Origin: Thinopyrum elongatum
Taxonomy: Eukaryota > Streptophyta > Magnoliopsida > Poales > Poaceae
Length of the DNA: 64,000 nt
Reading direction: 5' to 3'
NCBI GenBank assembly: GCA_011799875.1
Contig: CM022302.1
Span: 300,029,048-300,093,047, forward strand
Both the position numbers and the translations under genes were made by a program. The notes below the pieces were generated by a model. It saw nothing but the letters and a program-made list of their open reading frames with translations. It had not been told where the DNA came from and searched no databases. Shown in pieces: positions 1 to 10,956 of this stretch (positions are counted from its first letter, which is position 1; every line of letters starts with the position of its first letter).

Positions 1-861
1 GCATAAATACTTCGTAAATTATAGATACGTTGGAGACGTATCAGCATCCCCAAGCTTAATTCCTACTCGTCCTCCAGTAGGTAAATGATACGTTATATTG
101 CCCTTATGATAGCAACCTTTATTATGCAGTCCGTCGCTTTTATTACTTTGCCATCACAAGTTTGTACAACGCTTATTTTCCCTTACAATAAAAGATCAAA
201 CATATTTAGGAGCAATTTTTATTGCTTTATGCACCGATGACAACTTACTTGAAGGATCTTATTCAATCCATAGGTAGGTATGGTGGACACTCATGGCAAG
301 AAATTGGGTTTAAGGGTTTTTGGATGCACAAGTAGTATCTCTACTTAGTACGAATTTTTGGATAGCAAAAGATCCTAAGCAAACACCACATGTTGGAGGA
401 TCCATAACAATATAACTTCTATGCAAATATACACAACCATAACTCATTACGTTGTCTTCCTTGTCCAACATCAACTAATTTGCTCAAGTTTGAAAATAAT
501 TAATGGGTATTCACAATCATAGAAGATGTCCAAGATAATATATTTGTATGTGAAAGTGCTCTTCCTTATACTAATCATGCATGAATTGCTTGTATGACCA
601 ATATTGTGATTGTCAAGGTTCAATAGATTTCACTTTCTAAACCCAATGTGAAGATTCTACTAGGCATGATATGAACATATAATTTCAACTTCATGATATT
701 CAATTCATTCAATAGTTTACTCATAGAATATAAGTGAAGCACAAGAGTAAATGACAAACTACTCCCAAAAGATATAAGTGAAGATCAAGCGAGTAGTTAA
801 GTAAATGGGTAGCTGTTTGAGGACTCTCTCTCATTTAAAAACTTCCAGATCAAAGTATTTT

Positions 862-2315
862 ATTAAAACAGCAAGCTAAAAAAATGACATTCCAAGAATA
901 GCACACATCATGTGAAGAAGCAAAAACTTAGGCTCAACCGAGGCTAACCGATAATTGTTGATGAAGAAAGGTGGGATGCCTACCGGGGCATCCCCAAGCT
1001 TAGATGCTTGAGACTTCTTGAAATATTATCTTGGGATGCCTTGGGCACCCCCAAGCTTGAGCTTTTGTGTCTCCTTAGTTCCTTTTATATCACGGTTTCC
1101 CTAAATCTTAAAAACTTCATCCACACAAAACTCAACAAGAACTCGTGAGATAAGTTAGTATAAATCAATGCAATAACCTTATCATTCTCTACTGTAGCAA
1201 ATCACTAAAATTATTATTTAACAATACATACTAAATTCCTCTGCATAAATACTCCTATCCTCAAATAGAATCATTAAACAAGCAAACATATGCAAACAAT
1301 GCAAACATAACAGCAATCTGTCTAAACAGGACAGTCTGTATAGAATGCAAGAATATTACTACTTCTCTAACTCCAAATTTTTTGAAAAATTACCAAACTG
1401 TATAATATTTGTTTTACCTTATCGTGCAAAAATTTCACGATTTTATCACATTCTGACTTTCCATAAGAATTCAGACAATGATAGAAAACTTTCTGTTTTT
1501 AAACAGCAACATGTAGACTTGGAAAATAAACATGGTAAAGGCTATACTTGACATTTTTATTGAAATAAAAGATAGGAAACATTATTATAATAACACCAAG
1601 AAAATACTAAAAAAAATATGACGCTCCAAGCAAAACTCATATCATGTGACGAATACAAATATACCCCCAAGTAAGGTTACCGATAATGTTGGAGACGAAA
1701 GAGGGGATGCCTTCCGGGGCATCCCCAAGCTTAGTTGCTTGGATCTTCCTTGAATATTATCTTGGGGTGCCTTGGGAATCCCCAATCTTAGTTTCTTGCC
1801 ACTCCTTATTCTCCTCATATCGATATCTCACCCAAAACTTGAAAACTTCAATCACACAAAACTTAACGGAGCTTCGTGAGATGGGTTAGCATAGTAAAAC
1901 AAATCATTCACTTGGGTACTGTCAAAGAAAAGATTCATAATTTTTTCCAAATAATTTCTACTGTACTATATAATTTCCACAATTTATATTAAGCAATATA
2001 AGCCATAGAAACCATAAAACAAGCAAACTATGCATTGCAAACAGAATCTGTCAAAACAGAACAGTCTGTAAAGATGTGAATAATGACTATACTTATATGA
2101 TCCAAAAAATTCTGAAAAATTTGTAAAACGTATGAAATTTGTATATAAATGATCTTTAAAAAATTCAGAATTTTTTGATCCTCCAGTAATTTTTAAAAAT
2201 TCTGTTACTTCGCATAAAAGTTTCTGTTTTTGCACAGAATCAAGTCAACTATCATCCACACTATCCCAAAGGATTTACTTGGCACTTTATTGAAACAAAA
2301 GCTATAAAACATGAT
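862..2315. repeat. Tandem internal duplication in element A
   Basis: Two diverged copies (about 862-1582 and 1583-2315) lie head to tail. Each runs in the same order through an A-rich start, the motif GGGGCATCCCCAAGCTTAG (near 985 and 1717), CTTGGGNTGCCTTGGG, a CACACAAAACT block and a CAGNACAGTCTGTA block. The repeated CATCCCCAAGCTT motif is a copy of the element's polypurine tract. Confidence 0.7.
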
Positions 2316-2433
2316 TAATACAGTAAATAATCATGTGAACACACAAAAACAGTAGGGGTAAATGTTTGGTTGTCTCCCAACAAGCGCTTTTCTTTAATGC
2401 CTTTTTAGCTAGGCATGATGATTTCAATGATGC

Positions 2434-3384
2434 TCACATAAAAGATAAGAAATGAAACACAAAGAGAGCATCATGAAGCATATGACTAGCACATTTAAGT
2501 CTAACCCACCAACTATGCATAGGGATTTTGTGAGAAAATAATTTATGGGAGCAAGAATCAGCTAGCATAGGAAGGCAAAACAAGTATAATTTCAAAACTT
2601 TCAACATAAAGAGAGGGAACTTGATATTATTGAGATATGTAAAAGCATAAGTTCCTCTCTCATAATAATTTTCAGTAGCATCATGAATGAATTCAACAAT
2701 ATAGCTATTACATAAAGCATTCTTTTCATGATCCACAATTTTATTACTCTCCACATAAGCAAAATTATTCTCATGAATAGTAGTGGGAGCAAACTCAACA
2801 AAATAACTATCATGTGATTGAAAATTAAAATCATCATGACAAGTTTCATGGTTATCATTATTCAATATAGCATACTTGTCATCACCATAATCATCATAGA
2901 TAGGAACTTTGTTGTCATAATCAGATGAAACCTCTTCCGAAATAGTGGATTCGTCATTAAATAAAGTCATGACCTCTCCAAATCCACTTTCATAATTATT
3001 ACAATAAGATTCAACACCCTCCAAAATAGTGGGATCAATACTACCTAGAGTTGACACTCTTCCAAACCCACTTTCATTAATATAATCATCATAAATAGGA
3101 GGCATGCTTTCATCATAATAAATTTTCTCATCAAAACTTGGGGGACTAAAAATATCATCTTCATCAAACATAGCATCCCCAAACTTATGGCTTTGCATAT
3201 TGTTAGCATCATGGATATTCAAAGAATTCATACTAGCAACATTGCAATCATGCTCATCATTCATGGAATTTGTGCCAAGCATTTTATTCAATTCTTCTTC
3301 TATCAATTGACCACAATTTTCCTTTCCATCATTTTCAAGAAAGACATTATAAAGATGAATAATATATGGCAACCTCAATTCCAT
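2434..3384 (-). CDS. Acidic ORF of unknown function inside element A
   Basis: The frame opens at an ATG (complement of 3382-3384) and runs 316 codons without a break. The protein is rich in Asp, Glu, Asn and Tyr, with recurring IYDDY and ESGFG motifs (near residues 90-165), and its C-terminal 80 residues are hydrophobic and Cys/His-rich. I see no zinc knuckle, protease, RT or integrase motif. I recall ORFs with this opening (MELRLPYIIHLYNV) in many Triticeae gypsy-type elements, but I know of no assigned function. An open frame of this length in an AT-rich element suggests past coding. It could serve as a structural or gag-like protein of a non-autonomous family; that is inference. Confidence 0.55.
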   Translation of the reverse strand: MELRLPYIIHLYNVFLENDGKENCGQLIEEELNKMLGTNSMNDEHDCNVASMNSLNIHDANNMQSHKFGDAMFDEDDIFSPPSFDEKIYYDESMPPIYDDYINESGFGRVSTLGSIDPTILEGVESYCNNYESGFGEVMTLFNDESTISEEVSSDYDNKVPIYDDYGDDKYAILNNDNHETCHDDFNFQSHDSYFVEFAPTTIHENNFAYVESNKIVDHEKNALCNSYIVEFIHDATENYYERGTYAFTYLNNIKFPLFMLKVLKLYLFCLPMLADSCSHKLFSHKIPMHSWWVRLKCASHMLHDALFVFHFLSFM

Positions 3385-3488
3385 TTTTTTGTAGTTTTCT
3401 TTTATAAACCAAACTAGCGATAAAACAAGAAACTAAAGATTCAATTGCAAGATCTAAAGATACTACACAACTTGTTCTTGCAGACTCG

Positions 3489-4990
3489 TGTTGGGCCTCC
3501 AATCGCAGAGTTTTGTAGGACAGTAGAAAATTTCCCTCAAGTGGATGACCTAAGGTTTATCAATCCGTGGGAGTTGTAGGATGAAGATGGTCTCTCTCAA
3601 ACAACCCTGGAACCAAATAACAAAGAGTCTCTTGTGTCCCGAACACACCAAATACAATGGTAAATTGTATAGGTGCACTAGTTCGGCGAAGAGATGGTGA
3701 TACAAGTGTAGTAATGATAGTAGATATTGATTTTTATAGTAGGAACAATAAAAACAGCAAGGTAGCAAGTAACAAAAGTGAGCACAAACGGTAATGCAAT
3801 GCTTAGAAACAAGGCCTAGGGTCCGTACTTTCGCTAGTGCAATATCTCAACAATGCTAATATAATTGTATCATATAACCATCCCTCAACGTGCGATGAAG
3901 AATCACTCCAAAGTTCTTAGCTAGCGGAGAACATAACAAGAAATTGTCTGTAGGGTACGAAACCACCTCAAAGTTATCCTTTTCGATCGATCTATCTAAG
4001 AGTTCATACTAAAATAACACCAAGTTATCCTTTCTGATCGATCTATCCAAGAGTTCATACTAAAATAACACCATATGATACACATCAACCAACTCTAATG
4101 TCACCTAGATACTCCAATGTCATCGCGAGTATCCGTGAGTTGATTATATGATATGCATCAAACAACTTCAGATTCATAATACTCATTCCAACACAAAGAA
4201 CCTCAAAGAGCGCCCCAAGATTTCTACCGGAGAAACAAGGACGAAAACATGCATCAACCCCTATGCATAGATTACCCCAATGTCACCTCGGGAATCCGCA
4301 AGTTGAGTGCCAAAACATATATCAAGTGAATCAATATGATACCCCATTGTCACCACGGGTATTCATAGCCAGACATACATCAAGTGCTCTCAAATCCATA
4401 AAAGTATTCAATCCGATAAAACGAAATCTCAAAGGGAAAACTCAATTCATCACAAAAAGATAGAGAGGGAGAAACACCATATGAGCCAACTATATTAACA
4501 AAGCATGCGATACATCAAGATCGTGCCAACTCAAGAACACGAGAGAGAGAATGAGAGATTAAACACATAGATACTGGTACAAACCCTCAGCCCCGAGGGT
4601 GTACTACTCCCTCCTCATCATGGTGGCCGCCGGGATGATGAAGATGGCCACCAGTGATGATTTCCCCCTCTGGCAGGGTGCCGAAACGGGGTCTAGATTA
4701 GTTTTTTGTGGCTATAGAGGCTTGCGGCGGCGGAACTTCTGATCTAGGTTAACTTTCAGTGGTTTCTAAATATATATGATTTTTCAGTGTTGGAATCACG
4801 CGAAGATGGGCCTCAGGGGGCCCACTACTCACCTGGGCGTGCTAGGGGGGAGTGACGTGCCCTGGTGCCTTGTGGTCAGCAGGGGGCCCCTCTGGTGGTT
4901 CTTTGCTCCATTATTTCTCTTTTCTTCCAAAAATTGTTGTAAACATGGCATGAATACTTCATAAATTATAGATACGTTGGAGACGTATCA
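3489..4990 (-). repeat. 5' LTR of element A
   Basis: This block of about 1.5 kb starts TGTTGGGCCTCC and ends CGTATCA on the plus strand, so it is bounded by TG...CA. The inner edge is uncertain: related sequence may begin about 30 bp earlier (near 3457). The right flank that should form the TSD is TGCGA; the left copy lies outside the window. Confidence 0.75.
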
Positions 4991-6078
4991 TGCGACGCCG
5001 TGTAAGCATCTGCTGAGACATTGCGGGTGCTGCGATAGCGATTTCTGTCGGCGGCGTGGAAGTAGATCTAGGAGGGAAGATGGTGGTGGAGGGGGAAATA
5101 TCCCGGTGCGGTGGACGAGACGGTCGTAGGAGCGGTCCCAACAAGGTGGACGATGGCGCGAATGAAGCCGTAGGACGCGATGCAAGGATCCTGGTCCGAA
5201 GCCATGGATGAGAGAGGTCGATATCTTGTAATGGATGATGGCGTCGGGGTATCAACTCTGGCATGGTGGAGGAGGACGGCGGTGGATGGGGTGGCGGACG
5301 GAGGAGGCTGCTGGGGTGGAGAGGTGTTTTGGCGGCCACGAAGTAAAAATGGGTAAGTGGAGGGAGAGAGGTAGGGGGAACCATGTCTTTAGGACGCACT
5401 TGTCTCAAATGCGAGGAAAGTTACAAACGTAGCCCCCGTTTAAAATTTCAGACATCACAACAATATTGGACGGTTGGGGATAGGATGGTAATCTCGCATA
5501 CACCGAATATTTGCCGAGGGAGATTTTGGCTGAGGAGAGTTTGTTTTGGCGCCCACCGTGTATGAATCGGGGTGAGAGGCGATTTCGGCCGAGGAGAAAC
5601 TGTGTTTTGGCGCCCACCGTGTATGAATCGGGGTGAGAGGTGGAGGCGGTTATGTCACGTTGGAGTGAAACTACAAGCCTACCCCTATCGAAACCTATAG
5701 AAATCGAGCCGATATGCTTTCCATGTCAGGGATAGTCAGTAATTTGGATCTCCCAGATTTTGGTTTCGGGCGGTTATTGTGAGTTACGCCGCTTCATTCA
5801 AATTTTTGGAGAAAAATATTGCATGTTTACCATGCCAACTCAATTTGAATCCATTTTGTATTCTTTTTTTCGGGCAGGATCCATTTTGTATTCGAATACA
5901 AATCTATATACATCATTTTTTATATATACTTTGAAAAGCACAACAAATAATTCTGCTCCTTTATAAATAAAATATGATTTACAAATGCAATGATCTCAAA
6001 ATCATAAGGTTGAATTCAAATTTGTTTAAACCAAATTATGTTCAACTTTGAATTCAATTTTTTTAAACCAAATTATGT
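4991..6078. other. Unclassified DNA: GC-rich block then AT-rich block
   Basis: The segment from 4991 to 5770 is GC-rich, and several frames stay open for 60-150 codons by composition alone. The segment from 5780 to 6078 is AT-rich. I recognise no gene. The GC-rich part shares the order of several motifs with 21400-21880 (GTTAC.AA..GCCCCCG, GGAT..GGTAAT..CGCAT, GGGAGATTTTG), so both may be remnants of one repeat or of a gene 5' region. Confidence 0.4.
5520..5641. repeat. 61-bp tandem duplication
   Basis: Two adjacent copies each contain GGCGCCCACCGTGTATGAAT followed by CGGGGTGAGAGG. They are about 61 bp apart and nearly identical. Confidence 0.75.
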
Positions 6079-6095
6079 TCAGCTCAAATTTAATA
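6018..6095. repeat. Short direct repeat at the broken end of element B
   Basis: The motif TTTAAACCAAATTATGTTCA occurs twice, near 6023 and 6064, each followed by an AATTTGAATTC-like stretch. It sits exactly where the gag of element B stops, so it may mark the breakpoint. Confidence 0.6.
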
Positions 6096-6930
6096 GGGGG
6101 TGATATTTAAACCACTTCTCCTTAGGGAGATCAATATGAGTAGCAAATGATGCACAAAAGGAGGCTACTATCTCAGAGTCAAGTCCATATTTAGTGCTAA
6201 ACTTGTGAAAAGCATCGGGATTCATAAAAGACTTAACACAATCAAACTCAAGCTTAATACCTGACTCTTTACCTTCGTCGAGTTCCCAATCTTCAGGGTT
6301 GCATTTAATTCTTTCTAAAATATCCCACATGAATTCAATAGTGTTCTTTATAAAATAACCAGCACAAGAAGTGTCGAGCATGGATTGATCATTACGAGAA
6401 AGCTGAGCATAAAAATTCTGAATGATAATTTCTCTTAAGAGCTCATGATTGGGGCATGAATATAACATTGACTTAAGACTCCCCCAAGCTAGAGCGATAC
6501 TCTCTCCTTCACTAGGCTAAAAATTATTTATGTAATTCCGATCACGATGAACTAGATGCATAGGATTAAACTTTTGGTGAAATTCCAATTTCAATCGATT
6601 CCAGTTCCAAGATCCAATAACATCGCATAATCTATACCATGTGAATGCTTTTCCCTTCAAAGATAAAGGAAAAACCTTATTCTTAACTTCATCTCCGGGT
6701 AAACCTGCATGCTTAAATAATCCACAAATTTCATCCACATAGATCAAGTGCATATCAGGATGTTCCGTTCCATCTCCTGCATAAGGATTAGCTAGCAGTT
6801 GTTCTATCATACCCGAAGGAATTTCATAACTAATATTTTCAGTAGGTGCAGTAGGTTGAGGGGAAACTCTTTGTGTTTTCGGTCGAGGTGAAGATACCCC
6901 GAACAAACCCATCAAAGGATTGTTTTCCAT
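6079..6930 (-). pseudogene. gag of element B, one in-frame stop, C-terminally truncated
   Basis: The start is taken at the ATG complementary to 6928-6930 (MENNPLMGLFG). The product has a gypsy Gag body: the segment with PLSLKGKAFTWYRL and LKLEFHQKFNP matches the retrotransposon Gag core (PF03732-like), which packages element RNA into virus-like particles. An in-frame TAG at 6517-6519 splits it. The same frame continues on the other side as ALAWGSLKSMLYSCPNHELL and onward, typical of the downstream half of this Gag. The frame ends at 6079 in AT-rich DNA, so zinc knuckle, protease and pol are missing. The PBS lies about 80 bp upstream of the start. Confidence 0.75.
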
Positions 6931-7005
6931 AGTAACTAGTGACAATAAATTTCAGCATGTAGTATAAATGTTTCCTTAACGACTTCCACTTACCAAGAAC
7001 GCTTC

Positions 7006-7025
7006 ACTCCCCGGAAACGGCGCCA
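7006..7025 (-). promoter_or_regulatory. Primer-binding site of element B
   Basis: Read on the minus strand, the sequence about 10 nt inside the LTR is TGGCGCCGTTTCCGGGGAGT, beginning with the TGG that pairs with a tRNA CCA end. This is the common PBS form of plant gypsy elements. Confidence 0.75.
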
Positions 7026-7036
7026 GAAAAGAGTCT

Positions 7037-7681
7037 TGATGATCCACAAGTATAGGGGATCAATCGTAGTCCTTTCGATAAGTAAGAGTGTTGAACCCAA
7101 CGAGGAGCAGAAGGAAATGACAAGTGGTTTTCAGCAAGGTAATTTCTGCAAGCACTGAAATAGTCGGTAACAGGTAGTTTGATAGCAAGATAATTTGTAA
7201 CAAGTAACAATAGTAACAATAAGTGCAGAAAGGTAGCCCAATCCTTTTGATGGCAAAGGACAGGCCGGTACGGTCTCAGATAATAAGCAAAACGTTCTTG
7301 AGGGCACACGGGAATTTCATCTAGTCACTTTCATCATGTTTGTTTGATTCGCGTTCGCTACTTTGATAATTTGATATGTGGGTGGACCGGTGCTTGGGTG
7401 TTGTTCTTACTTGAACAAGCCTCCCACTTATGATTAACCCCCTCGCAAGCATCCGCAACTACGAGAAAAGTATTAAGATAAAATCTAACCATGGCATTAA
7501 ACATATGGATCCAAATCAGCCCCTTGCGAAATAGCGCATAAATTAGGGTTTAAGCTTCTGTCACTCTAGCAACCCATCATCTAATAACTACTCCATAATG
7601 CATTCCCTTAGGCCCAAAGATGGTGAAGTGTCATGTAGTCGACGCTCACATAACACCACTAAGGGAATCACAACATACATA
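7037..7681 (-). repeat. 5' LTR of element B, inner part
   Basis: This is the 645-bp LTR portion left of the inserted element C. Its sequence continues directly at 18379 after the insertion. The last five bases (7677-7681, ACATA) are the left copy of the element C target-site duplication. Confidence 0.8.
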
Positions 7682-8599
7682 TGTCATGGGAAAACACGGC
7701 CACCTATGGGGCCATCGGCCCCTTGTTGTTCGTCAGCGGGGAAGGACGCATTACACAAAGAGCGGAGGGCGCGGAGCAGCACGACAGTGATCACACGGGT
7801 AGTTTTTACCCAGGTTCGGACCACCGCGAGGCATAAAACCCTACTCCTCCTTTGGTGGATTGATGAGAGGACCGTGGTGGAGACGCAGCGCTCTAGCCCG
7901 GCAAGGTCGCCTCGGGGCGAGAGCAGCTACGCACGTATGAGTGTACAAGGGTCTGAATCCTTTCTAAGGTTGCCATGGCCCTCCTTTTATAGATCAAGGG
8001 GTCACCACAATGGCAAATCAGTCATTGCGTACTGATTAGATAGCAAACAGTGCTATCATACCTAACTCTGCAAACAGGACAGAGCGCATTAAATGCACCG
8101 CTTAGTGTCACATCGTAGCGTAGCCCGACAAGCCTTGCTGTGCCGTTCGGCCACCTTCTCGCCTGCCTGCGTGACATGTCCCTAGTCGGGTGTCATTTGG
8201 AGGTGATTTCCTCTGGAAGCGGCTGCCACGTGCCAAATAACGGCCACTTAGCCACTTGGGGGCTCGACACCACACCGATTGATGACTTGTGTTGCTGTGA
8301 GGTGGAGCGGTGGAGTCTTGGCGGGCTAAGCCGCCCTCGGCGTCCCCAGCAAGCCTGCCGGGGCAATCTTGAGACTTGTCTTCGAGGCAACCTCGTCCCC
8401 GCCAGGCTCGCCTGCCCGGCAAGGGAGGTTTTTCCTTAGTGGTATCTTGCTCCTTTGGTTGGTCTTGGTCTTCTTGATCCGCCCTTCGATTTCTCAAAGA
8501 GCTGATCTCTTCTGCTTGGTCTAGTCTCGGATGCTGCAATCCTTGTTCTCGAGCCTGTGTATAGTCTGGTCAACACACCTGGGGTTTGTTGCACCGATA
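7682..8599 (-). repeat. 3' LTR of element C
   Basis: Starts TGTCATGGGAAAA and ends CACCGATA (the partner LTR ends CACCGACA). It contains the TATA motif (complement of 7985-7992) and the shared LTR block TTTACCCAGGTTCGGA near 7804. Confidence 0.9.
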
Positions 8600-8616
8600 G
8601 GAGCCCCCGGGCCTGG
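8600..8616 (-). promoter_or_regulatory. Polypurine tract of element C
   Basis: On the minus strand the bases next to the 3' LTR read CCCGGGGGCTCC. The same tract borders the 3' LTR of element E at 45516, which supports its role as the plus-strand DNA primer. Confidence 0.6.
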
Positions 8617-9071
8617 CCTGAATGCGCTGCCGAGCATCGTCGGGGTAGGCCCTATCCAGTACACAGGCGGGGAGGCTGTGGTAGCTCACCCTTTGAGATC
8701 TTCTTTGCTTCTTCATTAATCTGAGCTTGAGTCAATTTCCGGTTTTCCCGCACGTCGTGCAAGACGTTGTGGGGAGATTATGAGCCACGATCCATGGGCT
8801 ACCCACGTCCCACGTTCACGGGGTGGTAACTGCCATTCCACTATCTTTCCCACTTGCAGCGCTTCCGCCACATGTACCACATGCGTTGCACGGGGTTGGT
8901 GGCAGACGCGGAGGGCGTGGAAATGTGTGCCATGGCAGAAACCCAGACGCCATGGATTGGTGCTGAGGGTCGGCCTTGATTCCACGATCCGTTGGTGGCG
9001 CGGGGAAACCGGATTGGAGGAGTAGGGCGGCTGCCTTCAAGGAGAGGAGCCAGCGCCCTGCCCCGTTCGCC

Positions 9072-9079
9072 TATAAAAA
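9072..9079 (+). promoter_or_regulatory. TATA box of the antisense B3 gene
   Basis: TATAAAAA lies 76 bp upstream of the B3 gene ATG. A start point about 30 bp downstream would give a 45-nt C/T-rich leader. A related AATAAAAAGG motif lies at the matching place in element E (45764). Confidence 0.65.
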
Positions 9080-9147
9080 GGAACGCAGGGCAGGGTGCTT
9101 CTCCACAAATCTCACCCCTTCCTTCTCCTTAGCAGCTCTCGTCCACC

Positions 9148-9807
9148 ATGGTGAGGGGCTGGCGGCGTGGCGGTTCTCCGGCGGTGGCAACGAGGGCTTC
9201 TACTCGACAGCACCTCCCTCCTCCTATTGAAAACGCGGGGGCGGAGCCCGCCACGGGAGGAGGTGGGAGGGGGCGAGGTCGCGGCCGCCGTGGTGCCCGG
9301 GGTCGAGGAGGACGGGTTGGTGCTCTGGTTGCACCTCCGTCGGCCGCTCATCCCCCAATGGTAGGCCACGTCGGAGATCAACCGCTGGAGTTCATCATCA
9401 GGTTGTATAAGCCCCCGCGCGGCCGCCTCCGCCTCCCTACTCCATTTGCGAGGGTGATGGATATTGAACAACCACGCGCACTGAAGCTGGACATGAGGGG
9501 TTGCTGTAATGGCAGCATGCGGGTGGATGTGGATTTCCCCGCCCCTCATGTCATGCTCTTCCGACGCGGCTGGAAGACTTTTGCCCACACCCACAGCTTG
9601 TCGGAGGGGCACGTCCTCAATTTTAAATTAATGGATGCCGAGCTGCTCTCCGTCAAGGTCTTCGGATGCTCGGGAGCTCGCTTAGGGTGCTGCGCGGAGA
9701 GCTCGACCAACGACGAAAGCTCCTCCTCGTGTGATAGCGACGAAGAGGACAGTGACAGCGATGACGACGGTGCCGATGGGGAGGACGACAGCTCCGACTC
9801 CGACTGA
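9148..9807 (+). CDS. B3-domain-like protein encoded antisense to element C
   Basis: The ATG has a good plant context (CCACCATGG), and 219 codons follow without interruption. Residues 37-58 are Arg/Gly-rich. Residues 80-173 look like a plant B3 DNA-binding fold: a start with LEFIIRLYK, then GRLRLPTPFAR, then GWKTFAHTHSLSEGHVL and LSVKVFG, matching the GW..F...N.L..GD-type strand-loop of B3 domains. Residues 185-219 form a Ser/Asp/Glu tail. Known B3 proteins bind DNA in the nucleus; binding here is inferred. It sits just inside the 3' LTR, opposite to gag-pol, with its own TATA box and AT-rich 3' end. It is intact while gag-pol has nine lesions, but at 660 bp that could be chance. It could instead be a retrotransposon-specific extra ORF only resembling B3. 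Confidence 0.7.
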   Translation: MVRGWRRGGSPAVATRASTRQHLPPPIENAGAEPATGGGGRGRGRGRRGARGRGGRVGALVAPPSAAHPPMVGHVGDQPLEFIIRLYKPPRGRLRLPTPFARVMDIEQPRALKLDMRGCCNGSMRVDVDFPAPHVMLFRRGWKTFAHTHSLSEGHVLNFKLMDAELLSVKVFGCSGARLGCCAESSTNDESSSSCDSDEEDSDSDDDGADGEDDSSDSD

Positions 9808-10249
9808 ACGCCAGCCGCACCATCACCGTTAGGTGGCAGCACCATCATCTGTACCTGCATCTCACTCCCGGCAAGGCGATTTGCCGGGGAGTTGGTTGCA
9901 GAGGTGGGGATGATGTCTTCGGCTCCTCCAGCAGCCTTCCAGCTGGGCCCCGGCAGGCTTCCTCGCGGGCTGCAGCTTTGTTCGCCCTGCCGCGTCCTAC
10001 TGGCCTTGGTGGCGGTGGACAGGGGGACCCTTCCGCCGCTCTCTTCACCATCTCCTTCGCCCGTGCCCTCCCGATCTTATCGGGCTCCCTGTCATGGGAC
10101 CCGACGGGGTCAGGTTGGGCTTCTGCCCAGGCACCCCTTTTGCCCTCTTCTCTTCCCACCGTAGTGCCTAGGAGGAGAGGGACAAGAAAGGGATTACGGG
10201 ACACTTATCTTTTTCAGTTTAAAATGCGTAGGCATCGGCCAAACTCTAG

Positions 10250-10330
10250 TCTAAATAATGTAAACTTCTTTATCCATGTTTGTGTTCTGTAAGATCTGTA
10301 CTTGCTTATCAGCATATTAATGAAAAAGAC
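10250..10330 (+). terminator. Candidate poly(A) region of the antisense B3 transcript
   Basis: After a GC-rich 3' untranslated stretch the sequence turns AT-rich with AATAATGTAAAC, TTTGTGTTCTGTAAG and ATTAATGAAAAAG, a typical plant polyadenylation landscape. It ends well before the convergent pol frame (10957). Confidence 0.4.
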
Positions 10331-10956
10331 AAGCCTTGCCGGGTACTTGTGCATGTATCATATCCATGCAAAGGTGAAATGCCTCTATACATTTAAGTAA
10401 ACAAGTTTCCTCGGTAGGCTATCCTGCCGGTGCCCTCAGTTTGTTGCCGCGGGGCTGGGCCTGCTGGGCACAAAACCATAAGAAGGGACCAGCCCCTTGC
10501 CGAACCTTTTCCGTCAAAGGCCACTGCGATCACCCTGACCGAAGCAGCGTTCGAGTCAAAGGGTAGGAGCACCTATGTTTCGAACGTGGCGGGGTTTTCA
10601 TATGTTCAAGTTTTCAAATTACAGAACAGGTATGGATAAGAAGGAACTTATCTGTTTGGTCTGCTGGGGATCGTCATGTAGACTCGTCTTCATTTCTTCT
10701 CTTCGGGATCAAGTCCACGGCAAGAACCCTGCAACTTAGTGCAGATGAAAACAATGCCACATGCGACCTCATCTACATGATCATGCTGTGCTCATGATAT
10801 GCTTATGGATGCATGCAAGTTTCGGGGGCCCCCCAACGCTTCGTTTATTTCTTTGTTGCTCAGGGTCTATGCCTGGCTTTGTACAAAGGGTTACATGCAA
10901 CTTTGGCAAAGCTTGTACAAAAGGGTGGCTGCCGGGCAGGGCCCAACAGTCGCGCC

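Larger units (their letters stand above)
1..4990 (-). mobile_element. LTR retrotransposon A, gypsy-type, non-autonomous in this window
   Basis: Bases 1-43 and 4948-4990 are near-identical and both end in GATACGTTGGAGACGTATCA. They are the 5' tips of two LTRs of one minus-strand element: the 3' LTR, almost wholly outside the window, and the 5' LTR at 3489-4990. The internal part (44-3488) holds one long minus-strand ORF, a roughly 720-bp internal duplication and no recognisable pol. The 3' LTR is preceded by a purine-rich tract (minus-strand reading AAGCTTGGGGATGC). The usual TGGCGCC-type PBS is not visible next to the 5' LTR; that junction looks deleted. The style matches very abundant Triticeae Sabrina/Fatima-type gypsy elements; the exact family name is a guess. 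Confidence 0.8.

Noticed and set aside
8108..8539. Open frames of 140-150 codons in both LTRs of element C
   Set aside because: They recur in both LTRs, lie in GC-rich DNA, overlap on both strands and have no domain.
9112..9612. Minus-strand frame opposite the B3 gene
   Set aside because: A shadow of the GC-rich B3 coding strand; no start context and no family match.
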